From positions 1,736,001 to 1,800,000 of the forward strand of contig OZ220466.1 in NCBI GenBank assembly GCA_965116055.1: a stretch of DNA of 64,000 nt, in the 5' to 3' direction. Source of the stretch: Bin55 sp965116055. GTDB lineage: Bacteria; Pseudomonadota; Gammaproteobacteria; Pseudomonadales; Azotimanducaceae. This document shows, piece after piece, positions 17,621 through 26,845 of the stretch. The first letter of the stretch is position 1. Each line of letters starts with the position of its first letter. The translations under genes were made by a program, and so were the position numbers. Below the pieces are notes generated by a model. It ran no database searches. It had not been told where the DNA came from and was given only the letters and a program-made list of their open reading frames with translations.

Positions 17621-19699
17621 CTACAAACTGGTGACTGTTACTTTCTGTGTTGCCGTTCGGCCCTCGTCAATCGCTAAGGCGATGCCGCCGGTCATTAAGG
17701 ACGCATCATGAGCTTCGACCATTTTCTTGTCGTTGACATAACCGGTGATCGACTCACCATTGACTTCAAGACGTAATTGATAGGTCGTACCAAGCGCGAC
17801 ATTGAAGCCCGATTCAGCAAGTACGCGCGTACCGTCAAGCTCTTTGACAAGTTGTACTTGATTCTTTGCCGTAAGCAATAACCCATAGTAGCGTCTCAAT
17901 CCCTGCGTTCTCGCCGTGATCCCAGCGCGCTTCGCGAGGTGCGGCGTAACATCCGCTTCCACCGCGTAATTTGACCAATCACGACTGCCGTACAGGAGTA
18001 AACCAGTACCTTTATTTTGAATGAGCCTGTAACTTTCAGGGTAGAAGGGGTGGTAGGTATCGACTGCATTCACCCATGCACGACCCCACATCGAACCTTT
18101 TCGCCGTCCGAGCTCAAGTTCAGGTGTGCCATGCCAGTCAAGATAGTCCATATATATCGTTGAATCAGAAGATGCCGAGTGAATCTCGATGCCCACGCTT
18201 GACACCGGATAACCATCCGTTGAAGGCACCTGCCACTCCAATGCCGCACGTTTACCCGGTGAGAGCTTGTTTGAAGGGCCTCTCAGAACAACGATCTTGT
18301 CTTCTTCATTGAATACGCCAATGCACAGAGCGACATCCGCTGAAGCCGAAGCATCTTCGTTGAGTGCAACGACAGTGCTCAGCGTCTGCCCGGGATTCAG
18401 ATTGGGGCTTGTCATTAGGCCGTAACCTCGTCGTTCGAAAAACTTAGCCGTATCAAGTGAATCGATAAAAGTATTCGTAAGCGCTAGTGCCTTATCGCCT
18501 GATTGCATTGGTTCGACGTGAATCGCTAAACTGCGTGCCCCGTCTGGGCGCGCTTCGTTGGTAATAGCGCAGTGCGTACCGCGGAAGCCTTGAACTGAAC
18601 CAGGATACGAAAAATGGAAACGAGCGCCGTTCTTTGGCTTGGTCATGGTCTCGCCATGGAGGGCACTGCCGATTTCAACGATTCGTTGCGCTTGTGTAAC
18701 CGCGTCGGATACACCTCCGGACGCGTCGGCGGTGGGAAGGTAACAGATATCCGCGAATGGTCCACGCCAATCAATCGTCGTATCAATACCGCTTAGACCA
18801 TTGCGAATCCCCATGAGGCATCCTAAATTACCCGAATTGCAATCGGTGTCCCAGCCTGCCGTATTAACGATTTTGAGCGCTTCGCTAAAGTCGCCGTCGC
18901 TGTGCAGCAGAGCCATGATGATCAGACCATGGTTAGGCATGATGTGGCAATTGCCGCCAAATTTATCGTAGCCGTAGTTTTCTTGAATTTTTCTAAAAGT
19001 CGCTCTCCAATCGCCCGGATTTTCGCCATGCCATGAACGTATATCGCCAATCATCTGCGCCAGTGTGCTGTCCGTTGGGATCTGCGCCAAACCGACATCA
19101 ATGAGCTTATTGATATCGTCTTCAACGAATGCTTGCGCTTCCATGGCTGCGAGAACTTGTGCGCCGTACACAGCTTCGCCATCGTGCGAGACTGATCCGG
19201 CTCGCCGTGCGAAGTCCGCGGCGCGGGCAGGATCGCCTGGACTTACCATAGCCCAACCATCAATAAAGATCTGCGCGCCGATTTGCTCTGCGACCACTTT
19301 ACCGTTCGTTTCTATCGCGCCGCTTTGCGGTGCGTCAATGCCTTCGCGTAAACGCAGATATGCTGTGTGCTCAGTGGAATTGCCTAAGCCGCCCCACCAC
19401 AGAACCGAACGTCCTTCAATCAGGTAGTTGAGCCAAGTTTGCCCGATCTGTTTAGGGGTAAGCTGCGGGTCATAGTCGTAATCTTCAAGAGCCCGAATAA
19501 ACGTAAACGTGCCTGAGATGTCGTCATCCGTCACAATCAACGGCACGCCAACTTTGTCGTGAACGTAGTAGTTGATGTCCCCTAATTGCTTCTCAATGCG
19601 TTCGTTAGTCCAACCTTCGAATGGCCGGCCTAGGTATACGCCGATAATCTTGCCAAGTACGCCTGCGTACACGCGTTCTGAGTAGTCGGCTGGAAGCAT
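17621..19699 (-). CDS. ADP-ribosylglycohydrolase-family protein with C-terminal lectin-like domains
   Basis: 692 residues. The N-terminal ~320 residues have the all-helical ADP-ribosylglycohydrolase (DraG) fold. VYAGVLGKIIGVYLGRPFEGW opens it, TDDDISGTFTF supplies the first metal-binding Asp cluster, and AGWDTDCNSGNLGCLMG the second. The rest (about 340-692) has beta-rich segments: one with conserved Trp/Gly patterns and a final laminin-G/DUF1080-like part (YYGLLLTAKNQVQLVKEL, TYQLRLEVNGESITGYVN). No signal peptide is visible. The pairing with sugar-binding-type modules suggests a glycoside or sugar-derived substrate rather than protein ADP-ribose; this is inference. Confidence 0.8.
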   Translation of the reverse strand: MLPADYSERVYAGVLGKIIGVYLGRPFEGWTNERIEKQLGDINYYVHDKVGVPLIVTDDDISGTFTFIRALEDYDYDPQLTPKQIGQTWLNYLIEGRSVLWWGGLGNSTEHTAYLRLREGIDAPQSGAIETNGKVVAEQIGAQIFIDGWAMVSPGDPARAADFARRAGSVSHDGEAVYGAQVLAAMEAQAFVEDDINKLIDVGLAQIPTDSTLAQMIGDIRSWHGENPGDWRATFRKIQENYGYDKFGGNCHIMPNHGLIIMALLHSDGDFSEALKIVNTAGWDTDCNSGNLGCLMGIRNGLSGIDTTIDWRGPFADICYLPTADASGGVSDAVTQAQRIVEIGSALHGETMTKPKNGARFHFSYPGSVQGFRGTHCAITNEARPDGARSLAIHVEPMQSGDKALALTNTFIDSLDTAKFFERRGYGLMTSPNLNPGQTLSTVVALNEDASASADVALCIGVFNEEDKIVVLRGPSNKLSPGKRAALEWQVPSTDGYPVSSVGIEIHSASSDSTIYMDYLDWHGTPELELGRRKGSMWGRAWVNAVDTYHPFYPESYRLIQNKGTGLLLYGSRDWSNYAVEADVTPHLAKRAGITARTQGLRRYYGLLLTAKNQVQLVKELDGTRVLAESGFNVALGTTYQLRLEVNGESITGYVNDKKMVEAHDASLMTGGIALAIDEGRTATQKVTVTSL

Positions 19700-19770
19700 G
19701 ATTTCCCCTATGTAGGTTTACGAATAAGATTGAAGCCCAATTACAAGAATTATTAGCAGGAGACATTGAT

Positions 19771-20241
19771 ATGTCCGACAACCTTCAAAATGCTTACGAA
19801 AGTCTTAAAGGCCGCATAGGCGAATCGTCTGCGCCTACCGACTGGTTCGAAATCACGCAAAATCGCATCAACGATTTTGCCGATGTCACCATGGACCATC
19901 AATGGATTCATATTGATGAGGATCGCGCAAAAGCCGGGCCATTCGGAACAACCATCGCTCACGGGCATTTGACTCTATCGATCATGGGTCATTTACCGCG
20001 CTCGGTTGTCGAGACTGGCCCTCGTCTTGAAGGCCAAAAACTAGCTATTAACTACGGATTCGACAAAGTACGATTCCCTTCGCCGGTTCCGGTCGGTGCC
20101 AAAATCCGTACACAAAGTACGCTCAAGCGCGTGGAAATCAAGGGCGGTATGATCGAAACGATGAGTGAACTTGTCGTCGAAGTCGAAGGACAAGACAAGC
20201 CTTGTTGTGTAGCGGAAAGTTTGGGACGCTTGGTTTTCTGA
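19771..20241 (+). CDS. MaoC-family enoyl-CoA hydratase
   Basis: Single hotdog domain, 156 residues, of (R)-specific enoyl-CoA hydratase type. The hydratase-2 motif is intact: DVTMDHQWIHIDEDRAKAGPFGTTIAHGHLTLS, with catalytic Asp42 and His47. A good AGGAG ribosome binding site (19758-19762) precedes ATG 19771. It probably hydrates trans-2-enoyl-CoA to (R)-3-hydroxyacyl-CoA. An amidohydrolase gene follows 58 bases later and an acyl-CoA dehydrogenase gene after that, all on one strand, which suggests a small catabolic operon. Confidence 0.9.
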   Translation: MSDNLQNAYESLKGRIGESSAPTDWFEITQNRINDFADVTMDHQWIHIDEDRAKAGPFGTTIAHGHLTLSIMGHLPRSVVETGPRLEGQKLAINYGFDKVRFPSPVPVGAKIRTQSTLKRVEIKGGMIETMSELVVEVEGQDKPCCVAESLGRLVF

Positions 20242-20299
20242 CTCGTTCGTGAGCGTGTTTCATGCATCGCCTGTTCAAAACTATGCATGAATTTGCCGC

Positions 20300-21472
20300 A
20301 TGACTGCATCAGTCACCTACCGTAACGTCCGAATTTGGGACGGGCTTGCCGAAGGCTATCGTCATGAGACTTCGGTAACTATAGCTGACGGTCGAATTAA
20401 ATCGATTGGGGATCACAACGATGCCTCGGCCGTTCAAGACTGCGGTGGTTTGACGATCATGCCAGGGTTAATCGACAGCCATGTTCACATGGTTCTTGAT
20501 CCATCCATTGCGGATGTTGGCAAGCAGCTTGCACAAAGCGACGACGAAATTAGGAAGAAGATGCCAGTCCGGGCCAAAGCCATGCTAAAAGCTGGTATTA
20601 CTACCGCTCGCGATTTGGGCGGCGGAAATTGGCTGGAACTTGAACTCCGTGATCGTATCAACCGCGGCGAAATAGCTGGTCCTCGCTTACTTTGCGCAGG
20701 GCGTCCGATTACCTCGGTCGAAGGCCATTGCCACTTTTGGGGTGGCGAGGCCCACAGTGCTGAGGCTGCTTGTCGAATTGTCGATCAAAATCGTATCAAG
20801 GGTGTTGATTTGATCAAAATCATGGCGACTGGCGGTATGTTTACGGCCAAAAGTCATCCTGGCCGCGCGCAGTTTTCCCAAGCGGAAATGAGCGAAATCA
20901 TTTCCTATGCTCATGCGAGAGAGTACGACATTGCGGCGCATTGTCATGGCTCGGAAGGTATTGCACATGCTGTGTTTGCAGGCGCTGACACCATTGAGCA
21001 CTGCTCTTGGATGGATAAGAATGGTCAACGCGGTGAATACCTCCATGATGTTGTACTAGAAATGGTTAAGCGGGGTACAGTTGTATCGCCAACGGTCAAC
21101 GCAAATTGGTCACGCTTTATGAAATTCAATCCGTCTCATTTAGACATGGTGCGCCAACAATTCCGAACAATGCAGGCAGTTGGCGTGCGCTTCATCGCTT
21201 CGACGGATGCGGGCATTCCAAATGTGCATCATGATGATTTGCCGCGTGCGCTACCTGTGTTCGCAACATATGCAGATATGCAACCTTCTACTGTGTTGCA
21301 AAGCGCAACAAGTGTCGCTGCCTCTGTACTTAACATTCACCATGAGACCGGATCTATCGCAGTTGGATTAGCTGCCGATTTGTTGTTTGTAGATGGTGAT
21401 CCGCTGCAAGATTTGAGCGTCCTGCAAGATCCAGTACGAGTCGTTGTACGCGGCCAAGAGTTTCACGATTAG
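20300..21472 (+). CDS. metal-dependent amidohydrolase
   Basis: 390 residues of the imidazolonepropionase/prolidase-like amidohydrolase group. All metal ligands are visible: DSHVHM (His61, His63), LIKIMATGGM with the carboxylated-Lys position, AAHCHG, IEHCSWM and ASTDAGIPN with the catalytic Asp. It begins with the beta-sandwich YRNVRIWDG and ends with ADLLFVDGDPLQDL, both typical. It would hydrolyse an amide, lactam or related bond; the substrate is not known. It sits between a MaoC hydratase gene and an acyl-CoA dehydrogenase gene (12 bases downstream). Confidence 0.9.
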   Translation: MTASVTYRNVRIWDGLAEGYRHETSVTIADGRIKSIGDHNDASAVQDCGGLTIMPGLIDSHVHMVLDPSIADVGKQLAQSDDEIRKKMPVRAKAMLKAGITTARDLGGGNWLELELRDRINRGEIAGPRLLCAGRPITSVEGHCHFWGGEAHSAEAACRIVDQNRIKGVDLIKIMATGGMFTAKSHPGRAQFSQAEMSEIISYAHAREYDIAAHCHGSEGIAHAVFAGADTIEHCSWMDKNGQRGEYLHDVVLEMVKRGTVVSPTVNANWSRFMKFNPSHLDMVRQQFRTMQAVGVRFIASTDAGIPNVHHDDLPRALPVFATYADMQPSTVLQSATSVAASVLNIHHETGSIAVGLAADLLFVDGDPLQDLSVLQDPVRVVVRGQEFHD

Positions 21473-21484
21473 GAGAAAGCGAAT

Positions 21485-22630
21485 ATGGCATTTAGAGCGG
21501 AGATTCAATCCTTTATTGCGGAAAACTGTCCCGATAGCATCCGTGATCCTGATAAACAAGCGACTCGGGAAGATTGGCAAGCGTGGTCGCAAAAGTACTT
21601 TGAGCAAGGTTGGTCTGCGCCTACATGGCCTACGAAGTACGGCGGTGCTGGATTAGACAAACCACAGATTGCAGTCCTACAGGACGAACTACGCAAGAAT
21701 CATGCGGTCGTTGGGGTCGGCGGCATGGGTTTGACCATGATTGGCCCGGCATTGTTAGAGTTTGGGACGGAAGAGCAGTGCATGCAACACTTGCCGAAAA
21801 TCGTGCGGCAGGAAATCGTGTGGTGTCAGGGTTACAGCGAACCTGGATCGGGCTCTGATTTAGCAAGTCTGCAAACTCGTGCGGTCTCGGACGGTGATGA
21901 CTATATCATCAATGGATCGAAGATTTGGACTTCTGGAGCAGACCAATCCGACTGGATGTTTTGCTTGATTCGTACCGACCCGAACGTACCAAAGCACGAG
22001 GGTATCAGTTTTATCTTGTTCGATATGAAGTCCCCTGGCGTTAGCGTAAAACCTATTCTGTTAATTAGCGGTGCATCGCCGTTCTGCCAGACATTTTTTG
22101 ACGACGTACGAGTACCTAAGAGCCACATCGTAGGGGAAGTTAATAAAGGATGGACTGTTGCGAAACGTCTTCTTCAGTACGAGCGTACATCAATTGGCGG
22201 TATCGGAGGAGGAGGGGGTGATCCTCGCGCTAAGACCATTGATGAAATTGCCAAAGAGTGCGTGGGTGAAGTTGGCGGCAAAATAGCCGATTCCGATTTA
22301 CGCGATCGCATCACGAAGCACCGAATTAACGATCACGTTTTCGGGTTGACCACGCGCCGTTCAGGCGAAGAGACGAAGGCTGGGGTTGCACCAACCTTCA
22401 TGTCGTCAATGTTCAAGTATTACGGTACTGAACAAAACAAAAATCGTTACGATTTGCTTGTTGAAATGATGGGCGTTAACGGTTTAGGCTGGACGGGTAA
22501 CGAATTCGACCGTGAAGATCTTGGTGTCACTCGACAATGGTTGCGATCCAAGGCGAATTCGATTGAAGGCGGCACATCCGAAGTTCAGCTGAACATCATC
22601 GCGAAGCGCATTCTCGGTTTACCCGACTGA
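21485..22630 (+). CDS. acyl-CoA dehydrogenase
   Basis: 381-residue FAD enzyme that would oxidise an acyl-CoA to the enoyl-CoA, passing electrons to ETF. Motifs: GYSEPGSGSDLASLQTRA and IINGSKIWTSGADQSDWMFCLIRT (FAD-binding middle domain), VPKSHIVGEVNKGWTVAK, and the C-terminal SIEGGTSEVQLNIIAKRILGLP. There is a glycine-rich insertion near residue 240 (GIGGGGG). The GAGAAAG-like ribosome binding site precedes ATG 21485. It is the last gene of the maoC-amidohydrolase-dehydrogenase set. Confidence 0.93.
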   Translation: MAFRAEIQSFIAENCPDSIRDPDKQATREDWQAWSQKYFEQGWSAPTWPTKYGGAGLDKPQIAVLQDELRKNHAVVGVGGMGLTMIGPALLEFGTEEQCMQHLPKIVRQEIVWCQGYSEPGSGSDLASLQTRAVSDGDDYIINGSKIWTSGADQSDWMFCLIRTDPNVPKHEGISFILFDMKSPGVSVKPILLISGASPFCQTFFDDVRVPKSHIVGEVNKGWTVAKRLLQYERTSIGGIGGGGGDPRAKTIDEIAKECVGEVGGKIADSDLRDRITKHRINDHVFGLTTRRSGEETKAGVAPTFMSSMFKYYGTEQNKNRYDLLVEMMGVNGLGWTGNEFDREDLGVTRQWLRSKANSIEGGTSEVQLNIIAKRILGLPD

Positions 22631-22753
22631 AAGATCTACAGCCAGTCTGAAAAATGCGTTTTAGGAACTCATCTCACGCAATCAAGATGAAATTGATTGG
22701 TGAAAGTGTGATTTTCAATACTTATTACTGTTGATCACAAAGCCGAAGTTATT

Positions 22754-23245
22754 GTGCAGGGCTTACATCAAACTGTTTTCGAGGGCGATAACCTTGACGT
22801 GCTCCGCGGGATTGATAGCGACTCTGTTGACTTAATTTACCTTGACCCGCCGTTCAACTCGAATAAGACCTATGCCGCGCCGATTGGATCAGAGGCAGCT
22901 GGTGCTGCATTTAAAGACGCTTGGACGTTATCCGATGTTGACCTGATAGAACACAATCGAATTAAGCGTGAACACGAATGGCTTTACGCGTTGGTTCATG
23001 CGTCCGCCAAGACCCACTCAAAGGGGATGTTCAGTTATCTCTTAATGATGGCGAGCCGGCTGTTTGAACTCCACCGCGTGCTTAAGCCCACGGGGTCAAT
23101 TTACTTACATTGCGACCCGGCTGCAAGTCATTACTTGAAGTTAGTAATGGACGGTATATTTGGACGTCAAAACTTCCTAAATGAAATTATTTGGTCTTAT
23201 CGCACGGGGGGGGGTGTCGAAAAGATATTACCCAAGGAAGCATGA
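22754..23245 (+). CDS. DNA methyltransferase-HNH fusion, N-terminal part (frame broken)
   Basis: N-terminal 163 residues of a class beta amino-methyltransferase (N6-adenine or N4-cytosine). The start is GTG 22754. The catalytic motif IV comes first, LIYLDPPFNSNKTY (DPPF at 31-34), followed by the N-terminal target/substrate helices. At the run of nine G (23206-23214) this frame goes on for only about ten codons and stops at 23243. With one G fewer, the frame joins the downstream part exactly (TGG-VSKRYYPRKHDILLFY) to give about 408 residues. As written it is therefore off or truncated. It stands alone; no separate restriction gene is adjacent. Confidence 0.85.
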   Translation: MQGLHQTVFEGDNLDVLRGIDSDSVDLIYLDPPFNSNKTYAAPIGSEAAGAAFKDAWTLSDVDLIEHNRIKREHEWLYALVHASAKTHSKGMFSYLLMMASRLFELHRVLKPTGSIYLHCDPAASHYLKLVMDGIFGRQNFLNEIIWSYRTGGGVEKILPKEA

Positions 23246-23981
23246 TATTTTGCTGTTCTACCAATCAAGCCCAAAGTACAAGCACCATGCCCTCCAAGAA
23301 CGGATTTACTACGATAAGCCCTTTTTTAACGAAAATGTCGATGATCAGGGTAGGTACTACGCGGATGTTTACATTCGAGATGTGTGGGATGACATAAAGC
23401 CATTGATTAATGTTTCGAAGGAACGCACAGGCTACCCGACGCAAAAACCACTGGCCTTACTTGATCGGATTATTAAAGCCAGTAGCATGGAAGGGGACTT
23501 GGTACTTGATCCGTTTTGTGGATGCGCTACTACGATGGTTTCAGCCGAATTCTTGGGTCGGCAATGGGTGGGTATTGATCTTTCGCCGAAGGCCGCAGAG
23601 CTAGTCGTTAGTCGGATCAAAGAAAAGCGTGATATATACTCGTTCAAGACTATTTACCACCGTTCCACCATCCCGGTCCGCACGGACATTCAACGAGAGA
23701 TGGCTAGCACACCTACCGAACGATTACAACTAAAGAATTCGCTCTACAGTGATCAAGATGGGCACTGTAACCTGTGTCACATTTGGTTCGACAACATCCG
23801 CCACTTCGAACTCGACCACATCTTCCCTCGCGCCAAAGGTGGAATGGATTGGGTAGACAACTTCCAATTACTTTGCGGCAGCTGCAATCGAATAAAGGGG
23901 GATCGGACGCAAGAAGAAGCTCGCGCTGCTTTGGTGGCACGAAAAGGTATTGATCTAACTGTATTTGACAGTAATTATTGA
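23181..23981 (+). CDS. DNA methyltransferase-HNH fusion, C-terminal part
   Basis: Continues the methyltransferase after the G tract (real coding from about 23207). It has KHDILLFYQSS, TGYPTQKPLALLDRIIKASS and the SAM-binding motif I, LVLDPFCGCATTMVSAEFLGRQWVGIDLSP, in the order expected for class beta enzymes. A C-terminal HNH/zinc-ribbon nuclease-like domain follows (about the last 85 residues), with CNLCHIWFDNIRHFELDHIFPRAKGG and LCGSCNRIKGD: two CxxC pairs, the D-H of the HNH core and the later Asn. A methyltransferase and a possible nuclease in one chain suggest a self-contained restriction-modification or DNA-sensing protein. The HNH activity is inferred from motifs only. Confidence 0.85.
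   Translation: MKLFGLIARGGVSKRYYPRKHDILLFYQSSPKYKHHALQERIYYDKPFFNENVDDQGRYYADVYIRDVWDDIKPLINVSKERTGYPTQKPLALLDRIIKASSMEGDLVLDPFCGCATTMVSAEFLGRQWVGIDLSPKAAELVVSRIKEKRDIYSFKTIYHRSTIPVRTDIQREMASTPTERLQLKNSLYSDQDGHCNLCHIWFDNIRHFELDHIFPRAKGGMDWVDNFQLLCGSCNRIKGDRTQEEARAALVARKGIDLTVFDSNY
23206..23214 (+). repeat. poly-G tract (G9) at the frame break
   Basis: Nine consecutive G inside the methyltransferase gene. The conserved protein needs 8 (or 11) G here. Such tracts slip during replication and give phase variation in many methyltransferase genes. A sequencing or assembly miscount of the homopolymer would look the same. Confidence 0.9.
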
Positions 23982-24362
23982 TTAGATACAGACTGCTGAA
24001 AAACAAAATCTGGTGCACTGTAGGGCTTCTCGCGGACGGCAAGTTGACCTAAATTAGTCCGTTCTCGGCTATTTTCGAGGAGATCACGCATAATCTACCC
24101 TTGTTAGTTGTCAAGGATCGTCAAGGTTATAACCCTGACAAAACTATATGATCTTGTCATCTGAACTAAGAACCTAATCAACAAAATAATATGCAAAAAT
24201 ATGAGATCGTGAATGTCAGGCTTTGATCATCAAACACGTTTGACTGCGGAAAGGCAAGGAACGCAAACTCTGTTATCGGTTAGAGTCCAACGCCTATGCA
24301 ACAAGGCTATGAGGATGGAGATATATGCATACCGGAAAACAAATTGAACTTTTTTCACTCCG
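23982..24362. other. intergenic region, nothing recognised
   Basis: About 380 bases between the methyltransferase-HNH gene and the MFS transporter gene. It contains the short direct repeat GTCAAGG (near 24107-24126) and AT-rich stretches. No terminator, RNA gene or supported coding frame is seen. Confidence 0.4.
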
Positions 24363-25634
24363 GTGCATGTTTGCCAACTTTTCAATGACCAGCGTTCATT
24401 TGTCGTGAAGACTGACTCAGTGATATCGCGGTTTGCAATTCTCATAAACAAACGCATTCGTACGCCATTTGCGTTTCTGGTCATCGTGAGCGTTGCTATG
24501 CCGATTGGCATGTCTGTCTGGCAAGCGTTGCTCAATAACTACGCCGTTGAGCAAATAGGAATCAACGGCTTTGAGAACGGCATCATGCAGAGCATTCGTG
24601 AAGTACCAGGTTTCCTTGCGTTCACAGCTGTTTTTATTCTGTTCCTATTGCGTGAGCAAGTTTTTGCCGTCATTTCACTTGCGATTTTTGGACTAGGCAT
24701 CGCCATTACAGGTTTCTTGCCATCAACATACGGTTTGTATTTCGCCGTCGTGTTAATGTCAATCGGTTTTCACTATTTTGAAACCATACGCCAATCACTA
24801 TCGCTGCAATGGCTCCCAAAACGAGCCGCACCGAGGCTTCTAGGCGCACTTATTTCCGTGGGTTCAATCACAGCCTTTTTTACCTTCCTGATCGTCTTTG
24901 CCCTCGTGAAGTTGCTTGAAATCGAATATGTCGTGATTTACGCGATGGCAGGGTCCATCGTGTTGATATTAGCGGTCTTCCTTGCAATTGCGTCGCCGCG
25001 ATTTAAAACCCGTGTTGAACAACGCAAGCAAATCGTGTTAAGAAGTCGGTATTGGCTCTACTACGGCCTTACTTTTTTATCGGGCGCCCGGAGGCAGATT
25101 TTCGTTGCGTTTGCTGGATTCCTCTTAGTCCAGCGATTCGGATTCTCAGTCGCCAATATGACATTATTGTTGCTCATAAATCACCTCGTCAACTCATTCG
25201 CGGCAGCAAAAATCGGCGCATGGATCGGGCGGATTGGGGAGCGACGGGCTTTGACTATCGAGTACACAGGCTTGACCGTCATATTCTGCTGTTATGCGCT
25301 CGTTGAGACGCCGTGGCTCGCAGGGTTCCTGTATGTTCTAGATCATCTGTTCTTCGCGATGGGGATTGCTATCAAGACCTATTTTCAAAAAATCTCGGAT
25401 CCTGCTGATATTGCTTCTACGTCCGGTGTGTCATTTACGATTAATCACATCGCCGCGGTAATCATCCCAGCTATTCTTGGCGGTATTTGGCTTGAATCTC
25501 ACGCTGCTGTTTTTCTCATAGGGGCTGCGTTTGCATGTTGCTCGCTCGCTTTAGCGCAAAACATCCCGAGCGCTCCTGCACCCGGCAACGAAGTTCAATT
25601 CAAGCCTGCATTTTTGAGAACTCGTACCTCCTGA
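24363..25634 (+). CDS. MFS transporter
   Basis: 423-residue major facilitator superfamily protein with about 12 membrane helices, e.g. FAFLVIVSVAMPIGMSVWQ, LAFTAVFILFLLRE, YWLYYGLTFLSGARRQIFVAF and AAVIIPAILGGIWLES. The motif-A-like IGAWIGRIGERRAL lies between helices of the second half, where a loop Arg/Gly pattern is expected. The start is unsure: GTG 24363, GTG 24405 and GTG 24420 are all possible, and none has a clear ribosome binding site. The substrate is unknown. The CoA-transferase gene follows 24 bases later on the same strand, so uptake of the acid that enzyme activates is a reasonable guess. Confidence 0.8.
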   Translation: MHVCQLFNDQRSFVVKTDSVISRFAILINKRIRTPFAFLVIVSVAMPIGMSVWQALLNNYAVEQIGINGFENGIMQSIREVPGFLAFTAVFILFLLREQVFAVISLAIFGLGIAITGFLPSTYGLYFAVVLMSIGFHYFETIRQSLSLQWLPKRAAPRLLGALISVGSITAFFTFLIVFALVKLLEIEYVVIYAMAGSIVLILAVFLAIASPRFKTRVEQRKQIVLRSRYWLYYGLTFLSGARRQIFVAFAGFLLVQRFGFSVANMTLLLLINHLVNSFAAAKIGAWIGRIGERRALTIEYTGLTVIFCCYALVETPWLAGFLYVLDHLFFAMGIAIKTYFQKISDPADIASTSGVSFTINHIAAVIIPAILGGIWLESHAAVFLIGAAFACCSLALAQNIPSAPAPGNEVQFKPAFLRTRTS

Positions 25635-25658
25635 TCCTTCATAAATTTAGAGCGCACA

Positions 25659-26843
25659 ATGACATCACTTCCACTTACCGGCATCACAGTACTTGATTTG
25701 ACGATTGCACGCGCTGGTCCAACCGCTGTGCGCCTACTAGCTGACTGGGGCGCAAACGTCATCAAGATTGAACCGCCGCCGCTAAAAACCGGTTCCATCA
25801 CGGGTGGTAGGCACGGCCCAGACGAACAGAATTTACATCGTAACAAGCGAGGGGTATGCATCAACCTCAAACATGAGCAGGGGTACGCTTTGTTTTTGGA
25901 TATGGTCAAAAAGGCAGATATCGTCGTTGAAAACTTTCGTGCGCCGGTTAAACACAACCTCAAGATTGATTACGATACCTTAAAGCAAATCAATAGGCGA
26001 CTAATCTATGCAAGCATTTCCGGATTCGGCCAAGACGGCCCATACAGCGATCGTCCAGGGGTGGACCAAATTGTGCAGGGCATGTGTGGGCTCATGTCAA
26101 TTACAGGTCATCCTGGTAGCGGTCCCGTGCGGGTTGGTATTGCCATAAGCGATACCACGGCAGGTATGTTCTTGGGACAAGGCATCTTGCTTGCTTTGCT
26201 TCAACGAGAAAAATCGGGTGAAGGACAGTGGGTACATACTTCCTTATTAGAGGGCATGCTTTGCAAACTTGATTTTCAAGGAGCTCGTTTTACTATGTTG
26301 GGTGATGTGCCCAAGCAACAAGGGAACAACCATCCTACTAGTTTTCCGATGGGTACGTTTACGTGCAAGGATGGATACGTCAACATTGCTGCGCCTACCG
26401 AGCGTATGTGGAAAAGTTTTCTTGATGCAATTGATGCCCAATCGTTAGCTCAGGACGCACGATTCAAGACGCCTCAAGATCGTATCAAACGTCGAGCTGA
26501 ACTTGAGGTGGCGATTAACGATGCACTCGTTGATTTCTCAGTCGATTCACTGGTTGAGAAACTCAACGCAAATGGCGTGCCGTGCGGACCTGTATACGAT
26601 ATAGAGGAAGGTTATTCGAACCCTCAAGCAAAACACTTGGAAATGGTGAAGCAAGCGCCGCACAGCGAATTAGGAAATATCAATTTAATTCGCTCCCCAA
26701 TCAATCTATCTTCACATCCGCAGCCGGCGAAATTCGCACGTGCCGCACCTAATCCTGGCGAACATACACGCGAGGTATTAGTGGAGTTTGGCGTTGAATC
26801 GGACCGCGTCGACGAGCTCTTCGCAGCCGACGCGGTCGCATAA
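25659..26843 (+). CDS. CaiB/BaiF family (class III) CoA-transferase
   Basis: 394-residue family III CoA-transferase, related to formyl-CoA:oxalate and carnitine CoA-transferases. It begins LPLTGITVLDLTIARAGPTAVRLLADWGANVIKIEPP and has HRNKRGVCINLK, YASISGFGQDGPYSDRPGVDQIVQ and IAISDTTAGMFL, whose Asp165 is the expected catalytic residue forming the aspartyl-CoA anhydride. NGVPCGPVYDIEEGYSNPQ near the C-terminus is also typical. It transfers CoA between two organic acids without ATP; the acids cannot be read from sequence. It converges with the UGSC gene, ending 2 bases from it. Confidence 0.93.
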   Translation: MTSLPLTGITVLDLTIARAGPTAVRLLADWGANVIKIEPPPLKTGSITGGRHGPDEQNLHRNKRGVCINLKHEQGYALFLDMVKKADIVVENFRAPVKHNLKIDYDTLKQINRRLIYASISGFGQDGPYSDRPGVDQIVQGMCGLMSITGHPGSGPVRVGIAISDTTAGMFLGQGILLALLQREKSGEGQWVHTSLLEGMLCKLDFQGARFTMLGDVPKQQGNNHPTSFPMGTFTCKDGYVNIAAPTERMWKSFLDAIDAQSLAQDARFKTPQDRIKRRAELEVAINDALVDFSVDSLVEKLNANGVPCGPVYDIEEGYSNPQAKHLEMVKQAPHSELGNINLIRSPINLSSHPQPAKFARAAPNPGEHTREVLVEFGVESDRVDELFAADAVA

Positions 26844-26845
26844 AG

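Noticed and set aside
24107..24126. Direct repeat GTCAAGG in the 24.1-kb intergenic region
   Set aside because: Only two copies of seven bases, which is within chance, and no associated promoter or gene feature.
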